From assembly GCA_964017125.1 (NCBI GenBank), contig OZ024915.1:72546032-72610031 (forward strand): a stretch of DNA of 64,000 bases, in the 5' to 3' direction. Origin of the DNA: Flabesymbios commensalis. Lineage: Eukaryota; Annelida; Polychaeta; Terebellida; Flabelligeridae. Positions 10,078-20,896 of the stretch are shown here, piece after piece. The notes beneath the pieces are model-generated. The model was not told the origin of the DNA, searched no databases, and saw only the letters and a program-made list of their open reading frames with translations. How positions within the stretch are numbered: the stretch's first letter is position 1; each line of letters opens with the position of its first letter. The translations under genes and the position numbers were made by a program.

Positions 10078-12143
10078 TTAACAATTGCTGGTTCGGCAGG
10101 ATCTATCAGACGGATTGTACTTGCAGTTCACACTACACAGATACGCCTGAGCACAGTTACCGCCGTTTCTACCATGACGGTTGGCGGCGTCGTCTGCCAG
10201 ACCATCAGCATCCATTCCTCCTTGAGAAAAATCTCGACAGTCACTGCGAAAAAACACATATATTTTATTTTAAGATATATCTTGACAATCGTAGGCCTTC
10301 TAGATATATGCTAGGTTGCACCATCTTTTCTCCTTAAAATACACCGCTACATTATTTTCTTTGTTCGACCACTTCATTTTAATCAGGGAATGGAAAGTTA
10401 TTGTTGCTCAGCTATCACGATAAGCCTATGGTATAATAATCAATCTGGTGTGCCCCATCTTCCTGACAGCAAGGCTCGCTGCTCCCGAGGTCGCAGACCG
10501 ACCTCGGTCTACGACCTCGAGAGCAGCGAGCCTTGTGTGGGAAAATGGGTGTGACCGAACTGTCGATTACGATGGATCCTCATTATGGTCGGATGTGTTT
10601 TAAATCAGTTAAACCCCTGGGGTTCTAAATTCTTAGCTGTGAAAAAGCTTCGGCCTTCGACCTCTTTCACAGCTAACAATGGAGATCTCCTCGGTCTTTA
10701 TCCTATATAGCAAGGACCAGGAATGTGCGCTGATGTATTATATCTATTGTCAACTTGCACTAGGTTTAATAGCTCCAGCTTACAAAAGAGAATGTGTGAA
10801 GAAATTGATTGATGTCATAAACCAAAAAGCGTTATTATGATCTAGAAATTACAATTTTTATATATTTATCGAATTCTTGGGTATTAGAATTCTTTTAGAA
10901 TTCATAAAATCATGTAAACTGATAAAGTGCTAGTAGCGTTTAATCATAGCCGTTTTTTAGCCATTTCATTTGTTTTACTTCAAACAATACAATATGAAGG
11001 AGACATTGCATTAGATAGATTGTCATACATAATTAGGTAGGTAATTGATATCCACAAATACCCTTTTTTGTACCCACGAGTACCCACATTTTGACCTAAA
11101 AATACCAATATTTGTACCCACGAGTACCCACATTTGCACCCACAAATACCCACACTTGTACCCATAAATACCCACATTTTTACCCACAAATACCAACTTT
11201 TGTACCCTCAAATACCCACATTTGTAACCATAAATACCGACTTTTGTACACACAAATAGCCACATTTGTACACACAAATAGCCACACTTGTACACACAGA
11301 TAGCCACTTTTGTACCCACAAATACCCACATTTGTACCCACATATACCCACATTTTTACCCACAAATACCCACTTTTGTACCCACAAATACCCTCATTTG
11401 TAACCATAAATACGCACTTTTGTACCCACAAATAGCCATATTTGTAGACACAAATACCCGCATTTTTACCCACAAATACCCTCATTTGTAACCACAAATA
11501 CCCACATTTTTACCCACAAATACCCACATTTTTACCCACAAATGCCCACATTTTTACCCACAAATACCCACATTTTTACCCACAAATAGCCACATTTGTA
11601 CCCACAAAAAATACCCACTTTAGTACCCACAAATACCCTCATTTGTAACCATAAATACCCACTTTTGTACCCGCAAATAGCCACATTTGTACACACAAAT
11701 AGCCACATTTGTACACACAAATAGCCACATTTGTACACAAAAATACCCGAATTTGTACCCACAAACAGTCACATTTGTACCTAAAATTATAATATTCATA
11801 ATCCAGCGCTTTAGTGGTTAATTTGTAAAGTGGGGATATTGTATTACTTTTCTTACCTTATAATTTCTGCAGCACGTCTAGCTCTGTCTGAATTTCTACA
11901 CCTGTACACGGCCTCGTAGTTACCCTGACAGTGAAAGTATTTATCACAGTTCCTACATTGTGCATTCCTCATCTGATTATAATTTTGGAGCATCTTTTTG
12001 GTGGCACAAATGACGTCAGTGTTGATATCCCTCCAGCCGAATCTGCCCGTGAAACAGCGCAGCATATCCGACACGGATGTGGCCGAGGTGAGGGTGGTGT
12101 GACAAGCCACGACCAACAGTAGAGCTAGCACGACTTTACCCAT
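10078..12143 (-). CDS. Cysteine-rich serum amyloid A-like secreted protein, two coding exons
   Basis: Exons run 12143-11857 (starts MGKVVLALLL) and 10243-10078, joined by a GT-AG intron with a phase 2 border into AGT GAC TGT (SDC); total 453 nt, 150 aa. Residues 1-21 are a signal peptide. The SAA signature is clear: DKYFHCQGNYEA (67-78) against vertebrate DKYFHARGNYDA, AAEIISDCRD (91-100) against AAEAISDARE, and LADDAANRHGRNG (111-123) against LADQAANEWGRSG. Vertebrate SAA is an acute-phase, lipid-binding plasma protein, and invertebrate members are often linked to immunity. The mature chain has 12 cysteines, several replacing Ala or Gly of vertebrate SAA, plus a C-terminal Cys tail, implying a disulfide-locked fold. 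TTTGTTTTCCAG ends at 12147, just before AGGATG, so the start exon is probably preceded by an untranslated exon. The intron is filled by hairpins and a 22-bp minisatellite. Confidence 0.88.
10452..10548. repeat. GC-rich foldback in the SAA-like intron
   Basis: AAGGCTCGCTGCTC and CGAGGTCG arms pair with CGACCTCG and GAGCAGCGAGCCTT around a GACCGACCTCGGTC centre. Outer CCCCATCTTCC and GGAAAATGGG also pair loosely. Confidence 0.75.
10612..10690. repeat. Short hairpin TTAGCTGTGAAA
   Basis: TTCTTAGCTGTGAAA and TTTCACAGCTAACAA pair across an AAGCTTCGGCCTTCGACC centre. Downstream, 10690-11040 is AT-rich intron with nothing recognised. Confidence 0.6.
11045..11790. repeat. 22-bp minisatellite in the SAA-like intron
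   Basis: About 33 diverged copies of a 22-bp unit, typically TACCCACAAATACCCACATT plus two T/G. Because 22 is not a multiple of 3, long stop-free frames occur on both strands but are not genes. GTAACCATAAATAC and GTACACACAAATAGCC variants recur in blocks, suggesting segmental duplication within the array. Confidence 0.9.
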
Positions 12144-12146
12144 CCT

Positions 12147-12837
12147 CTGGAAAACAAATTTACACACGTGAAAAATCTACTTTACACATTAGGTGATTCT
12201 TAAATCAACTTTTGAGAAAAAATAAATAATCTGGCCCCATGTTCGCGTGCCAACCCCTGTGTTGTTACGTCAGTCACAGATTCAAACATTAGGCTGACTG
12301 CCATATGATAAGCCACATTATTATCAATACTAGGATATATGTCACTGTCGCATATATTTAAGCACATGAGAAGGGCGTCAATTAGCCGTGTCGTCCTCTC
12401 TGAGGCCGTGGATTGGTGAATTTGCTTTATCCGAAAAATATAGCGTGGCGGTGACTGAGAGCGATCTCGACCACAAAGTTTGAAAAAACTCCATAACTTT
12501 TTAATGACTGTGCGACCTCTGCGCTGAGCATGCGAGCATGAAACTGAAATGTTACTGATTCTAAAACAAAACTATTTTCTACTTGATCATTCAGGGACAA
12601 TCTTAGTCATAACCCGTCCAAAGAAATGTCCCACGATTTTGTACAGGGTTTAAATTGACATTAATAACAGTTAGTCTAATACTTACAAAATTTGTTATGT
12701 TCTGTGATGTACGTTGAGTTAAATCTGTAAACCTCATGAAAAGACACAGAAGTTCTGTTGTAAGATCGCACCCTGGTAGCCCAGTTATATTCATTCAGAT
12801 AAGGAAGTTCACTTGACAAACACCTCAATGCTGATAC
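12147..12837 (-). promoter_or_regulatory. Upstream region of the SAA-like gene; possible TATA/CCAAT
   Basis: On the - strand a CCAAT (12412-12416) lies about 55 bp ahead of a TAAATATATG box (12351-12360), followed by TGACGTAA near 12270, a CRE-like site. The order fits a promoter for an untranslated first exon, but no donor pairs convincingly with the acceptor at 12147. 12480-12837 is unremarkable. Confidence 0.25.
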
Positions 12838-12895
12838 AACGTCAGGCCGACGTCTAAGGTGTTGGCCCAGAATTGGATCCGCATTGGACCAAGAT
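12838..12895. repeat. PAL fragment
   Basis: One arm and part of the centre remain: GACGTCTAAGGTGTTGGCCC. Confidence 0.35.
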
Positions 12896-12944
12896 ATTCT
12901 GTTACAGTGGTGTAAGCAATAAGACAGCAAAAACTGGAATAAGA

Positions 12945-13010
12945 ATCAATATTGTTTCAATGTTGGTCCAGCGTCTACGACGCTGGTCCAACATTAAAAC
13001 AATATTTGTT
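12945..13010. repeat. PAL palindrome
   Basis: AATATTGTTTCAATGTTGG and its mirror flank the centre CAGCGTCTACGACGCTG. Confidence 0.8.
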
Positions 13011-14049
13011 AAAATTCAAGTGTTTGTTGAGATAGGGTTTCCCCATAGTCTTGAGGCGCTGTACCATGTACACTCCAGCATCCTGATACTGGGGAATTCC
13101 CTCATATTCCGTCATATCGCTGAGTCTATTATCTACGGATAACAGACAAGTTTATTTGTTTGTTTGTTTGGCAAGCTCTATTTATATTTTTTCGAACATT
13201 CTCATTGTGTGATTATATAGATACATTGTGTAATAATATAGATGAAGTGGTCGTCCTTAATTATATTTGGGCTCACTTTGGGCTCACTTTGGGCTCATTT
13301 TCCTTCTACAATCAATAGATAAAATATCCCCCCCCCATGCCTCTTGCAAAACTATAGGCGGGATTCTCGAGAGCCCACGATTCAGCATTTTCGCACACCC
13401 TGTGTAGTGGTTTTTAATATGAGATAAAATAAAATTTCGCTTAAAAGCGCACACCTTATTCATGGAACCAGTGCTGTATTTTTCCATATCGCTCTCAAAT
13501 GAACACCGTTTGCATGATTATCATATACAAGGAACACAAAATTAATGTATTGACCCAAAATAAAATAGAGACAATAAATCACATGTATTGGTAAGCCAAG
13601 TTTTTTCTAAAGTAAAAACGGCGGCCATCTCGGATTAATGGGTGAAAAATAGGTCAAATTCTTCTAAAGTCAAAAGAAACAAATCAGTCGACCCCCCAAA
13701 AAACAAGATTTCTTTTTTACACAACTTTAGGTGGTAGACCCTAAAACAATATTATTTTTTATAAATGAAAAAAACCGCGGCCAACTTAGATTTGTGGGTG
13801 AAATACAATGCAAATTGTCCAAGAAATGAATTTCTCGACCCACAATCACATATAAACCCATACATATCAATGGGAATGTTTTTATTACATGAAACAGTAT
13901 TCAGGAGAGTATGCTAATATAGTAGAGCAAGGCGGTGTTGACTATATTATATTATCTTTATGTAAAGGTTAGAAAAATAGTTCAATCTTTTTGATTGAAA
14001 TTGAAATAATTCATTATTTAATGAAAAAATAATTGTGTTTTATCTGTAT
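13011..14049. other. AT-rich spacer
   Basis: Contains three tandem GGGCTCACTTT-type 11-13 bp units at about 13269, a C-run at 13328-13337, an FB4 fragment at about 13450-13515 and a GGCGGCCATCTCGGAT motif at 13620. No gene is seen. Confidence 0.4.
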
Positions 14050-14112
14050 AAGGTTACGACGCTGGCCCAACATTAAAACAACATTGAATCAATGTATTAT
14101 GTTTCCTGGGAT
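14050..14112. repeat. PAL right half
   Basis: ACGACGCTGGCCCAACATTA, then AACATTGAATCAATGT. The left half is missing. Confidence 0.5.
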
Positions 14113-14209
14113 GCCATTGAAACAGGTTCACAGAAACACGCATGACCTCATATGAAACAGCGCCGGTCCAATGTTTAGAGGGCTAACACGGAACATTGCT
14201 CTATTCTCA

Positions 14210-14428
14210 AAACGTTAAATTGTATAATTTAAATTTTCACCCACTTGAAGTTGTGTCTCGCTACCGCGACTCACAACTTCAAGTGGGTGACAATTACTCA
14301 TATTTGTTTAATTTGAGACCAACTATTTGCAAATTTGAGGTTTAAACGCATATTTCGTTCCCAATAACAGCGGTTTATTAGGCTAATAAAACAGATTTAA
14401 ACGACCATAGTTGCTCTTAACGCTTTAA
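14210..14428 (+). mobile_element. TTAA-C MITE, abutting TTAA-D
   Basis: Palindrome CCCACTTGAAGTTGTG with centre CTACCGCGA near the left end. It ends AACGCTTTAA, directly joined to the TTAA-D element that starts at CCCTTTAACC. Confidence 0.75.
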
Positions 14429-14670
14429 CCCTTTAACCGCCAAATTATTCAATTCTAATTTTAAACCGCTTGATGTTGTGTCCCACTGACGCGATCCTCA
14501 ACTTCAAGTGAGTGAAAATTATTCGGATTTGATAAAATGGAGGTCAACTCTATTCAAATCTTGCTGGTTGATGTCACATTTTATCTTGAACATATTTAAA
14601 ATGTGGTACTTAATGTGCTAATAATAAATGAAAACCCGATTGTATGCGGCACCGGCGGTTGAAGGGTTAT
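14425..14670 (+). mobile_element. TTAA-D MITE
   Basis: Begins TTAACCCTTTAACCGCC and ends GGCACCGGCGGTTGAAGGGTTA. The left palindrome CTTGATGTTGTGTC / CTCAACTTCAAG is centred on TGACGCGA. Tail landmarks are AAATGGAGGTCAACTCT and GTGGTACTTAATGTGCTAAT. A second copy is at 45322-45564 on the other strand. Confidence 0.75.
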
Positions 14671-14931
14671 ATATTAAGGTTGGCTAGAGAGCAAGCATTA
14701 CATCTCTCTCTCGCTACGTGCTGGCTGCGAGGGATGGGCGGATAAGTCACGGTGTCAAAATTCTCAGAAAAATCATTTTTCTAGTGTGAATCGGAAAAAC
14801 CCACTACCATGATTACGTCAATATTCGGTTGTTTTGGTGTACATGGGCCTATATCCATGTACAATCTGGCTTCGACGTATATGTCCTAGAGACATTACTT
14901 CGGGTCTGTGTTGTGTTAAATTGGTGTATAT

Positions 14932-15030
14932 GTCGTAAACGTCCAATAGAATGTTGATCTAATGCTGGCCCATTTGTCCTCCACTCCGGCCCAATAATAA
15001 ATCAGCATTGGTCCATTGTGCTTTCTGGGA
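14932..15030. repeat. PAL palindrome, diverged
   Basis: AATGTTGATCTAATGCTGGC and GGCCCAATAATAAATCAGCA with a TGTCCTCCAC centre. Confidence 0.55.
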
Positions 15031-15343
15031 GGTGTATCGTATGTATTCTTATACTGCCAAATTGAAATAAATCTACGTAATTTAACAAAGTTAAACACGT
15101 GTGGGGCTCATATCACGGGTTATTTACAACATACGAGATTGCACAGTTCTATATAGTTTAAGGTATTCTTCTCATTTTAAATTACATTGTCCCACGACAT
15201 ACACATAACTATTATTATCTCTGTATACGCAGCGGTATAGAATACAAAGCACTTTACTATCGGAAAAGCAGTCATTATCATACTTTAGGAGTGAATCACT
15301 ATATATCTGTATTAATTATATTAATCAACTGTATTTCAAATGT

Positions 15344-15814
15344 TCACTCACTCACTCACTCACTCACTCACTCACTCACTCACTCACTCACTCACTCACT
15401 CACTCACTCACTCACTCACTCACTCACTCACTCACTCACTCACTCACTCACTCACTCACTCACTCACTCACTCACTCACTCACTCACTCACTCACTCACT
15501 CACTCACTCACTCACTCACTCACTCACTCACTCACTCACTCACTCACTCACTCACTCACTCACTCACTCACTCACTCACTCACTCACTCACTCACTCACT
15601 CACTCACTCACTCACTCACTCACTCACTCACTCACTCACTCACTCACTCACTCACTCACTCACTCACTCACTCACTCACTCACTCACTCACTCACTCACT
15701 CACTCACTCACTCACTCACTCACTCACTCACTCACTCACTCACTCACTCACTCACTCACTCACTCACTCACTCACTCACTCACTCACTCACTCACTCACT
15801 CACTCACTCACTCA
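15344..15814. repeat. (CACT)n microsatellite, about 117 units
   Basis: About 470 bp of uninterrupted CACT. The long stop-free frames encoding a Leu-Thr-His-Ser repeat are translation artefacts. Flanks 15031-15343 and 15815-16204 are AT-rich with nothing recognised. Confidence 0.97.
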
Positions 15815-16204
15815 TCAGTCAGCACCAGAGTTTAAAACTATGACACTTGTACTTTGAATCAAGTTTAGTCCTAACATTAAAGCGAGTCCAGTTTATTGGG
15901 TGGACTAAGATGACACATCAAGGTAGAAGTGAATAAAGTGCATCATGCAATAAATTAATCAGTGAAATCGCCAGCACCGTGACCTGCATTAAAGTAGACC
16001 GACAATGATTTTTGGTCTTGCACTCTAGAAGCTTGATATCGACACTCAGTCTGCTAGAGGCTGATATAAATGCCTCTGGTTTGTAGGCATCCAGGGAATC
16101 AATATGTGAGACCTTGCCACATCTAATTTGATTGTGATTATTAAAAATTGCGCGAGACCTTGAGCTTTGCTCCGTTTGCTTCACAGCAGCTGATGCCCAG
16201 AAAT

Positions 16205-16288
16205 CACGACATGTTAAGTCAACGTTGGTTCAATGCTGGGCCATTGTCTGCTGGCCCAACATTGAATCAACAATGGCACAACGTTCTG
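16205..16288. repeat. PAL palindrome
   Basis: CAACGTTGGTTCAATGCTGG and CCCAACATTGAATCAACA around CCATTGTCTGCTGG. Confidence 0.65.
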
Positions 16289-16454
16289 CACACAGTATGT
16301 CGGCTGTCTACGCTTGTTCTGGTCAAAGGTCATCTAATACATGGGAATTTTATGAAGCCTCAATATTCAATCATTATTATGAAGCAGGAAAATCCAATTA
16401 GCTTTGACTCGTCCACACATCTTGATGTTTCCCTAATAACTGTATACACCAGAC

Positions 16455-16520
16455 ATAACGTTGCTTTAATGTTGTTTTAAAGTTGACCGCCGTCTGCGAC
16501 GTCGTTCCAATATTTAAATT
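16455..16520. repeat. PAL, diverged
   Basis: AACGTTGCTTTAATGTTG with centre CCGTCTGCGACGTCG. Confidence 0.55.
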
Positions 16521-16525
16521 CGTTG

Positions 16526-16630
16526 AAATGAAATGAATCGGACTTCAGGCCACTTTTGTGCGCATACAGGCTAAATTGGGCCATGAGAGCCTCCTGAGGA
16601 TGGTGAGATGAGTGCGATGACACTGCCCTC
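16526..16630 (-). mobile_element. SINE1 3' fragment
   Basis: Reverse-complemented 3' part of SINE1: AATGAATCGG, CAGGCCACTTTTGTGCGCA, GGCTAAATTGGGCCA, CTCCTGAGGATGGTGAGATG. The tRNA-like part is absent. Confidence 0.75.
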
Positions 16631-16796
16631 ATAAAACTCGTTGAAAGTGTTACCACAATCTAATAATGTTGCCACGTAAGACTGTGTGATCAATCTGCAA
16701 TGCCAGCCATCCGTCAGCGACTATAGCAAGACGCTGGATGCGTGAATAAAACAAGTAGCCTACCTGGATTTGATAGTGACGTGAAACGTGTGTATT

Positions 16797-17035
16797 TAAA
16801 TCACTCGTCTAAGTCTAATTTCATCATTGAAATCTCCGTCCACTACAAGCCGCGAATTGCTGTCGCAATTATTGTGGTGGGTGAAAAATTAAAGGATATT
16901 GAAAGTCCCCATGTATTCCCCAGACCTGCTCTGCAGAAAGTCATAATTCATCCTATATTAACCCTTTCAAGCCTGAATTTACGATTATCATCTTCATCCA
17001 CTAATGGCCATCTCGACCAATCCAAGTTGTACGAG
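16797..17035. mobile_element. Degenerate TTAA-A remnants
   Basis: CCACTACAAGCCGCGAATTG at 16840 is the TTAA-A palindrome with a decayed right arm. A separate clean end, AACCCTTTCAAGCCTGAATT, starts at about 16960 and breaks off after CTTCATCCACTAATGG. Confidence 0.6.
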
Positions 17036-17142
17036 AATACGGTCTAGGATGCCTATTTTTTAGATTTCTCTGTCACTGATGTACCACGGGACGAGTGGAC
17101 GGGTGACGCAGTGCGCACATAGACACACGACACAAATAGACA

Positions 17143-17232
17143 CACGATATATTGAACCAATGCTGGTTCAATGTTGGACCACCGTCTACGACGTTGATCC
17201 AACATTATACCAGCATTGGGTCAGTGTAATGT
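17143..17232. repeat. PAL palindrome
   Basis: AACCAATGCTGGTTCAATGT and its mirror around ACCGTCTACGACGTTG. Confidence 0.8.
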
Positions 17233-17310
17233 GTCCCATGCGGCACTGGCATCATGTAAATGCCCTGTCTAAATCCGTGCTGATGTAAAACAAAAACAGG
17301 CGCGGTTAGT

Positions 17311-17390
17311 CAGAATTGGCGCATTGTTGGGTAAATGTATGTCCCGCTTAGCCAACATTGGGCCAATGCTGGGACGATGTATCATATCTG
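17311..17390. repeat. PAL-like, degenerate
   Basis: GCGCATTGTTGGGTAAATGT and CAACATTGGGCCAATGCTGG; the centre is eroded. Confidence 0.4.
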
Positions 17391-17808
17391 ATATGAAGCT
17401 GGTTCATTCGTGGCTTAGATAATCACATTTCTGCGTAAATATATCTCCGCTCGTAAATAACTGAACCCCCTCTCTTTCTGAATTATGACATCAAAAAAGC
17501 GTAATGCATAGAAACTCTATAAATTAGTCGAGCAACGGATAGATTACTTATTATAATAAGTGATGATCTGCTCATTATAATTAATGATTTTATCGGTAAT
17601 CAGTTACTCTTGTTCGGTATGTCTCATATCCGCGTTGCATACTGGGGTATGTTAATTTTGTCAACTTATTCAGCTACATGGATATTTTTCGGTTTCAGCC
17701 TTGTATTATCGCGACTTTGGTTTTTCAAACATTTTCTGAAACAAAATAAAAACAAAAACTATTCTTTCAACGCCTCCTACCATGTTTACTAGGATTTACT
17801 GAACGTAC
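17391..17808. other. AT-rich spacer
   Basis: Holds an imperfect TTATTATAATAAGTGATGAT / CATTATAATTAATGAT inverted motif near 17545. Otherwise nothing is recognised. Confidence 0.3.
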
Positions 17809-17925
17809 CAGCAAATACAAAACATTTGTAAAACATTTGTACAATGTTGGATCAACGTCGAAGACGTTGTGTCGTCGTTGTACAAATGTTATGAAAAAAA
17901 ATTGTGTTTCCTTGAGCAGGCTGAA
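17809..17925. repeat. PAL variant with ACATTTGT arms
   Basis: AAACATTTGTACAATGTTGG with centre AACGTCGAAGACGTT and the mirror GTTGTACAAATGTTAT. Same subtype as 18601. Confidence 0.7.
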
Positions 17926-18600
17926 CGGAGTTTTCATTAGTGTCTGTGATAATGTCACATAGTCTATATGTTATGGAATTAAAAAAAAACACCAAAAATG
18001 GCAAACAGTCCTGATATTGTTTCTTTTATAGCTATGATAAAAATATGCTATTAGATTTTATACGGGGTAGCAGGCCTCTATCAGATAAACTGTGCATATT
18101 TTGCCAGACCAATATATTATTATTTATACGTTATGCATATATGACATGTCCAAATAAAAGTGTACTGTTATCTGGTAAGATTGACAATTGCTAATCGGAG
18201 TTTGATAAGTTAATTTTATCACCACTTCCCCGGGGATACTGATGTTATTATTCTCTTCGCGTTAGTGTTCTTTCCGGTTGCATTCTGAATCATTATTTCG
18301 CCCTGGGTGTCATTATGGGACCTCCGAGTAGACAAGGTGACCTTCAGGCTACATACAAGAAAATGGGCCTGCGTTTGATTAATATCGGCCCGCCTTCTAA
18401 TACAGTGGTACAGCATTTTGGATCAGCAGAATCTGAAAAAGGGATTCATATCCCATCACAGCCCGCATTATTGCTGCATTTTTCAGAAGATCATGTTCCG
18501 AGGTATGGTAAACTGACACATAGCCTAAGCATGATCACCCTAAAAAATGTTTTTCTTCAGTTTCAAGTTTTTTTTTTGGGGCGGGAAAAAAAAATGAGCG
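17926..18600. other. AT-rich spacer
   Basis: No gene or repeat is recognised; A- and T-runs only. Confidence 0.3.
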
Positions 18601-18714
18601 TTACCCAGCAAGCACAAACATTTGTATAACATTTATACAATGTTGGACCAACGTCGAAGACGTTTAGCTGACGTTGTATAAATGTTATACAAATGTTTTG
18701 TGCATGCTGGGTAA
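18601..18714. repeat. PAL palindrome, longest copy
   Basis: TTACCCAGCAAGCACAAACA at the left and TGCATGCTGGGTAA at the right, with arms CATTTGTATAACATTTATAC and centre ACGTCGAAGACGT. The CCCAGCA/TGCTGGG outer ends define the full PAL unit. Confidence 0.85.
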
Positions 18715-18956
18715 TGGCACTAAAAGTAAACATCATTTATATCTAAGAAAACAGTTGTAAATAAAAAAAATAAATAAAAAGAGTGTAGATAAAATGCTAG
18801 GTTTTTTTTAGACCAATAATATCATAACAAACATGACAAATTCGTTCCTGGTCGGTACAAGTAATTGATATTTGTATATCTTTTTTTCAGTCAAGCATGT
18901 CTGTATGTTTACGAACAAATAAATTAATCTGTTATTGAAACAAACGTAGATATGGT

Positions 18957-19289
18957 AGTATTTCTATCGTATTTCCACGTATTTCTATCCTATTTTATCG
19001 TATTTCTATAGTATTTCAATCGTATTTCTATCCTATTTTATCGTACTTCTATTGTATTTCTAATGTATTTCTATCGTATTTCTATCGTATTCTTATTTTA
19101 TTTCTGTCGTATTTCTATAGCACTTCTATCGTATTTCTAATGTATTTCTATCGCATTCTTATCTTATTTCCATCGTATTCCCATCGTATTTCTATCGTAT
19201 TTCTATCGTATTCTTATTGTATTTCTATCGTATTTCTATCTTATTCCCATCGTATTTCTATCCTACTTTTATCGTATTTCCATCACACT
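18957..19289. repeat. TATTTCTATCG minisatellite
   Basis: About 30 units of 10-12 bp (TATTTCTATCG, with TATTCTTATCG and TATTTTATCG variants), irregular in length. The flanks 18715-18956 and 19290-19569 show nothing else. Confidence 0.85.
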
Positions 19290-19569
19290 TCAGACGAGTC
19301 AGCACAGCACCTGGTCACCTCCGTGACAAATGCCCCTCCGTGACGTGGATCATTTAGGCCAACATCCGGGATGTCACTATTTATGTAATGAGACCAGACT
19401 AGACCCACTTTACGCCACGCATTCTAAAAACACAGCAGAAGCTGTTAGGTCAATCAGGCCACTATCTGACATGGTAAAATATTAAAGACACATCATCAGC
19501 CATCAGAACGTGATATAGCTCATTCTTTACAACCGGATAATCACGCCCCCTGTAATGCGAGGAGATATG

Positions 19570-19709
19570 CCAACGGTGTTCATTTGAGTGCGGTATTGGA
19601 AAATACAGCACTCGTACAAGGAATAAGGTGTGAGCCTTTAGGCAAACACCTTATTCCTTGGACATTTTCTGTATTTTTCAATACTGCATGAAAATAAACA
19701 CTGTTTGTA
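19570..19709. repeat. FB4 foldback
   Basis: CAACGGTGTTCATTTGAGTG, TATTGGAAAATACAG and CAAGGAATAAGGTGT on the left pair with ACACCTTATTCCTTG, CTGTATTTTTCAATA and AAACACTGTTTG on the right around GAGCCTTTAGGC. A fragment is at about 13450. Confidence 0.8.
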
Positions 19710-20042
19710 TTTTCTCACACGACCGTCCAAAACTTCAATGGTGCAAAGAAGTGTACAGTCGACCGACATGACACACGACCATAAGGTGGTGAATCTCTGA
19801 CGCTCAGTCAATAGCATTCATTTGATATACAGCTTGTATACAAAATGTATACATGTAGTACAAAGGGGTGCGGTATTGGCTGAGTATTGGCTGATACCGA
19901 TATACGTCTCATAGTGGAAACACAACCAGTGAGTATGAGGAGTGTGATTATAACATCTGAGTCACGTCTGAGAGACCCGCCCAACATTTGACTCTTCTGT
20001 TGCTGAAGTGCTTGTTTCTATTTCTCGTTTTGAAGCTGGAAT

Positions 20043-20126
20043 ATATCGTCGCCTCGGAGCTAAAGGATCCTATCTGACACTCGTTAGAGTGGCAGATAGG
20101 ATCCTTTAGCTCCGAGGCGACGATAT
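20043..20126. repeat. HP1 hairpin, twin of 4757
   Basis: 84-bp hairpin, arms ATATCGTCGCCTCGGAGCTA and beyond; one base differs from the AChBP intron copy over the shared 78 bp. It directly abuts the FB3 element. Confidence 0.88.
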
Positions 20127-20395
20127 GCAGACGGCATCGTTTGAATGGTGAGATGGACTGATCTCAGCACAAGTCACCACATCAAGCCCGAGCCTTTAGG
20201 CGAGGGCTTGATGTGGTGACGAGTGCTGGAATCAGTCCATCTCGCAGTACCTAACGATGCAGTGTGCATTTTCTCGTACGAATATTAAGCTGAAACAGCA
20301 AAATCAGTGCAGTGAAGAATATTGGAGAGCGTGTAAGATGGGCTGATCTTACCATGCGTCTCGCAATGAAAGCCAACAGCATGAGTGCGAGAATT
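20127..20395. mobile_element. FB3 foldback element
   Basis: A palindromic head (GGCATCGTTTGAATGGTGAG, GACTGATCTCAGCAC, CACATCAAGCCC around GAGCCTTTAGGCGAG) is followed by a tail with TCTCGTACGAATATTAAGCT and GAAAGCCAACAGCATG. A second copy is at 59565. The GAGCCTTTAGGC loop is shared with FB4. Confidence 0.7.
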
Positions 20396-20506
20396 GCTAT
20401 TTCCCGTCATTTAGTTAAGATCTGACGCATTGTATCACCAAATATTGAGTTGCAATAACGTACAATAACCTTTTGTGCAATGCAGCGGTAACTACTGAGT
20501 AGTTAA

Positions 20507-20896
20507 GCACTATGTTTTTATTCTCTGTTTTAGATGAGCGCGCTCATTAGATTTAGGCAGCGCATAACCAAAAGAACAGCCTGCGCATTGGATTTTTGTA
20601 GATTTCTGAAAAAAAAACAGTTAATTTCGAAAGATAAAAAAACATTCCGAAAAAAACTCTTTCTTTCAGGTAATAAAAACATTTTTCCAGCTATGTTTTT
20701 TATTGCTTGTTTTCGTCGCCCTCATTAACTTTTTTTCAAATAGATCAAATGTTTTTTTTATTTCGTCGCCCTCAATAACTTTTCAAAAAATAGGTTCAAT
20801 GTTTGTTTTCTTAAATGTTTTTTCTACCGCACTCCCTCATTAGATTTTTGATCTTTTCTGATCTAAAATAGAGAAATTAAACATAGTGGCCTTAGC
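20507..20896. mobile_element. FB2 element, about 390 bp
   Basis: Inverted ends CACTATGTTTTTATTCTCTG and AGAGAAATTAAACATAGTG are followed inward by TTTTAGAT. The interior repeats TTTCGTCGCCCTCA(T/A)TAACTTTTT twice, among poly-A/T. The oppositely oriented copy at 26792-27225 shares ends and interior. Confidence 0.75.

Noticed and set aside
11023-11762. Cys/Tyr/Gly-rich open frames on the - strand
   Set aside because: Artefacts of the 22-bp minisatellite, which cycles through all frames.
15291-15857. Long open frames encoding a Leu-Thr-His-Ser repeat
   Set aside because: They are translations of the uninterrupted (CACT)n microsatellite; all three frames are open by composition.
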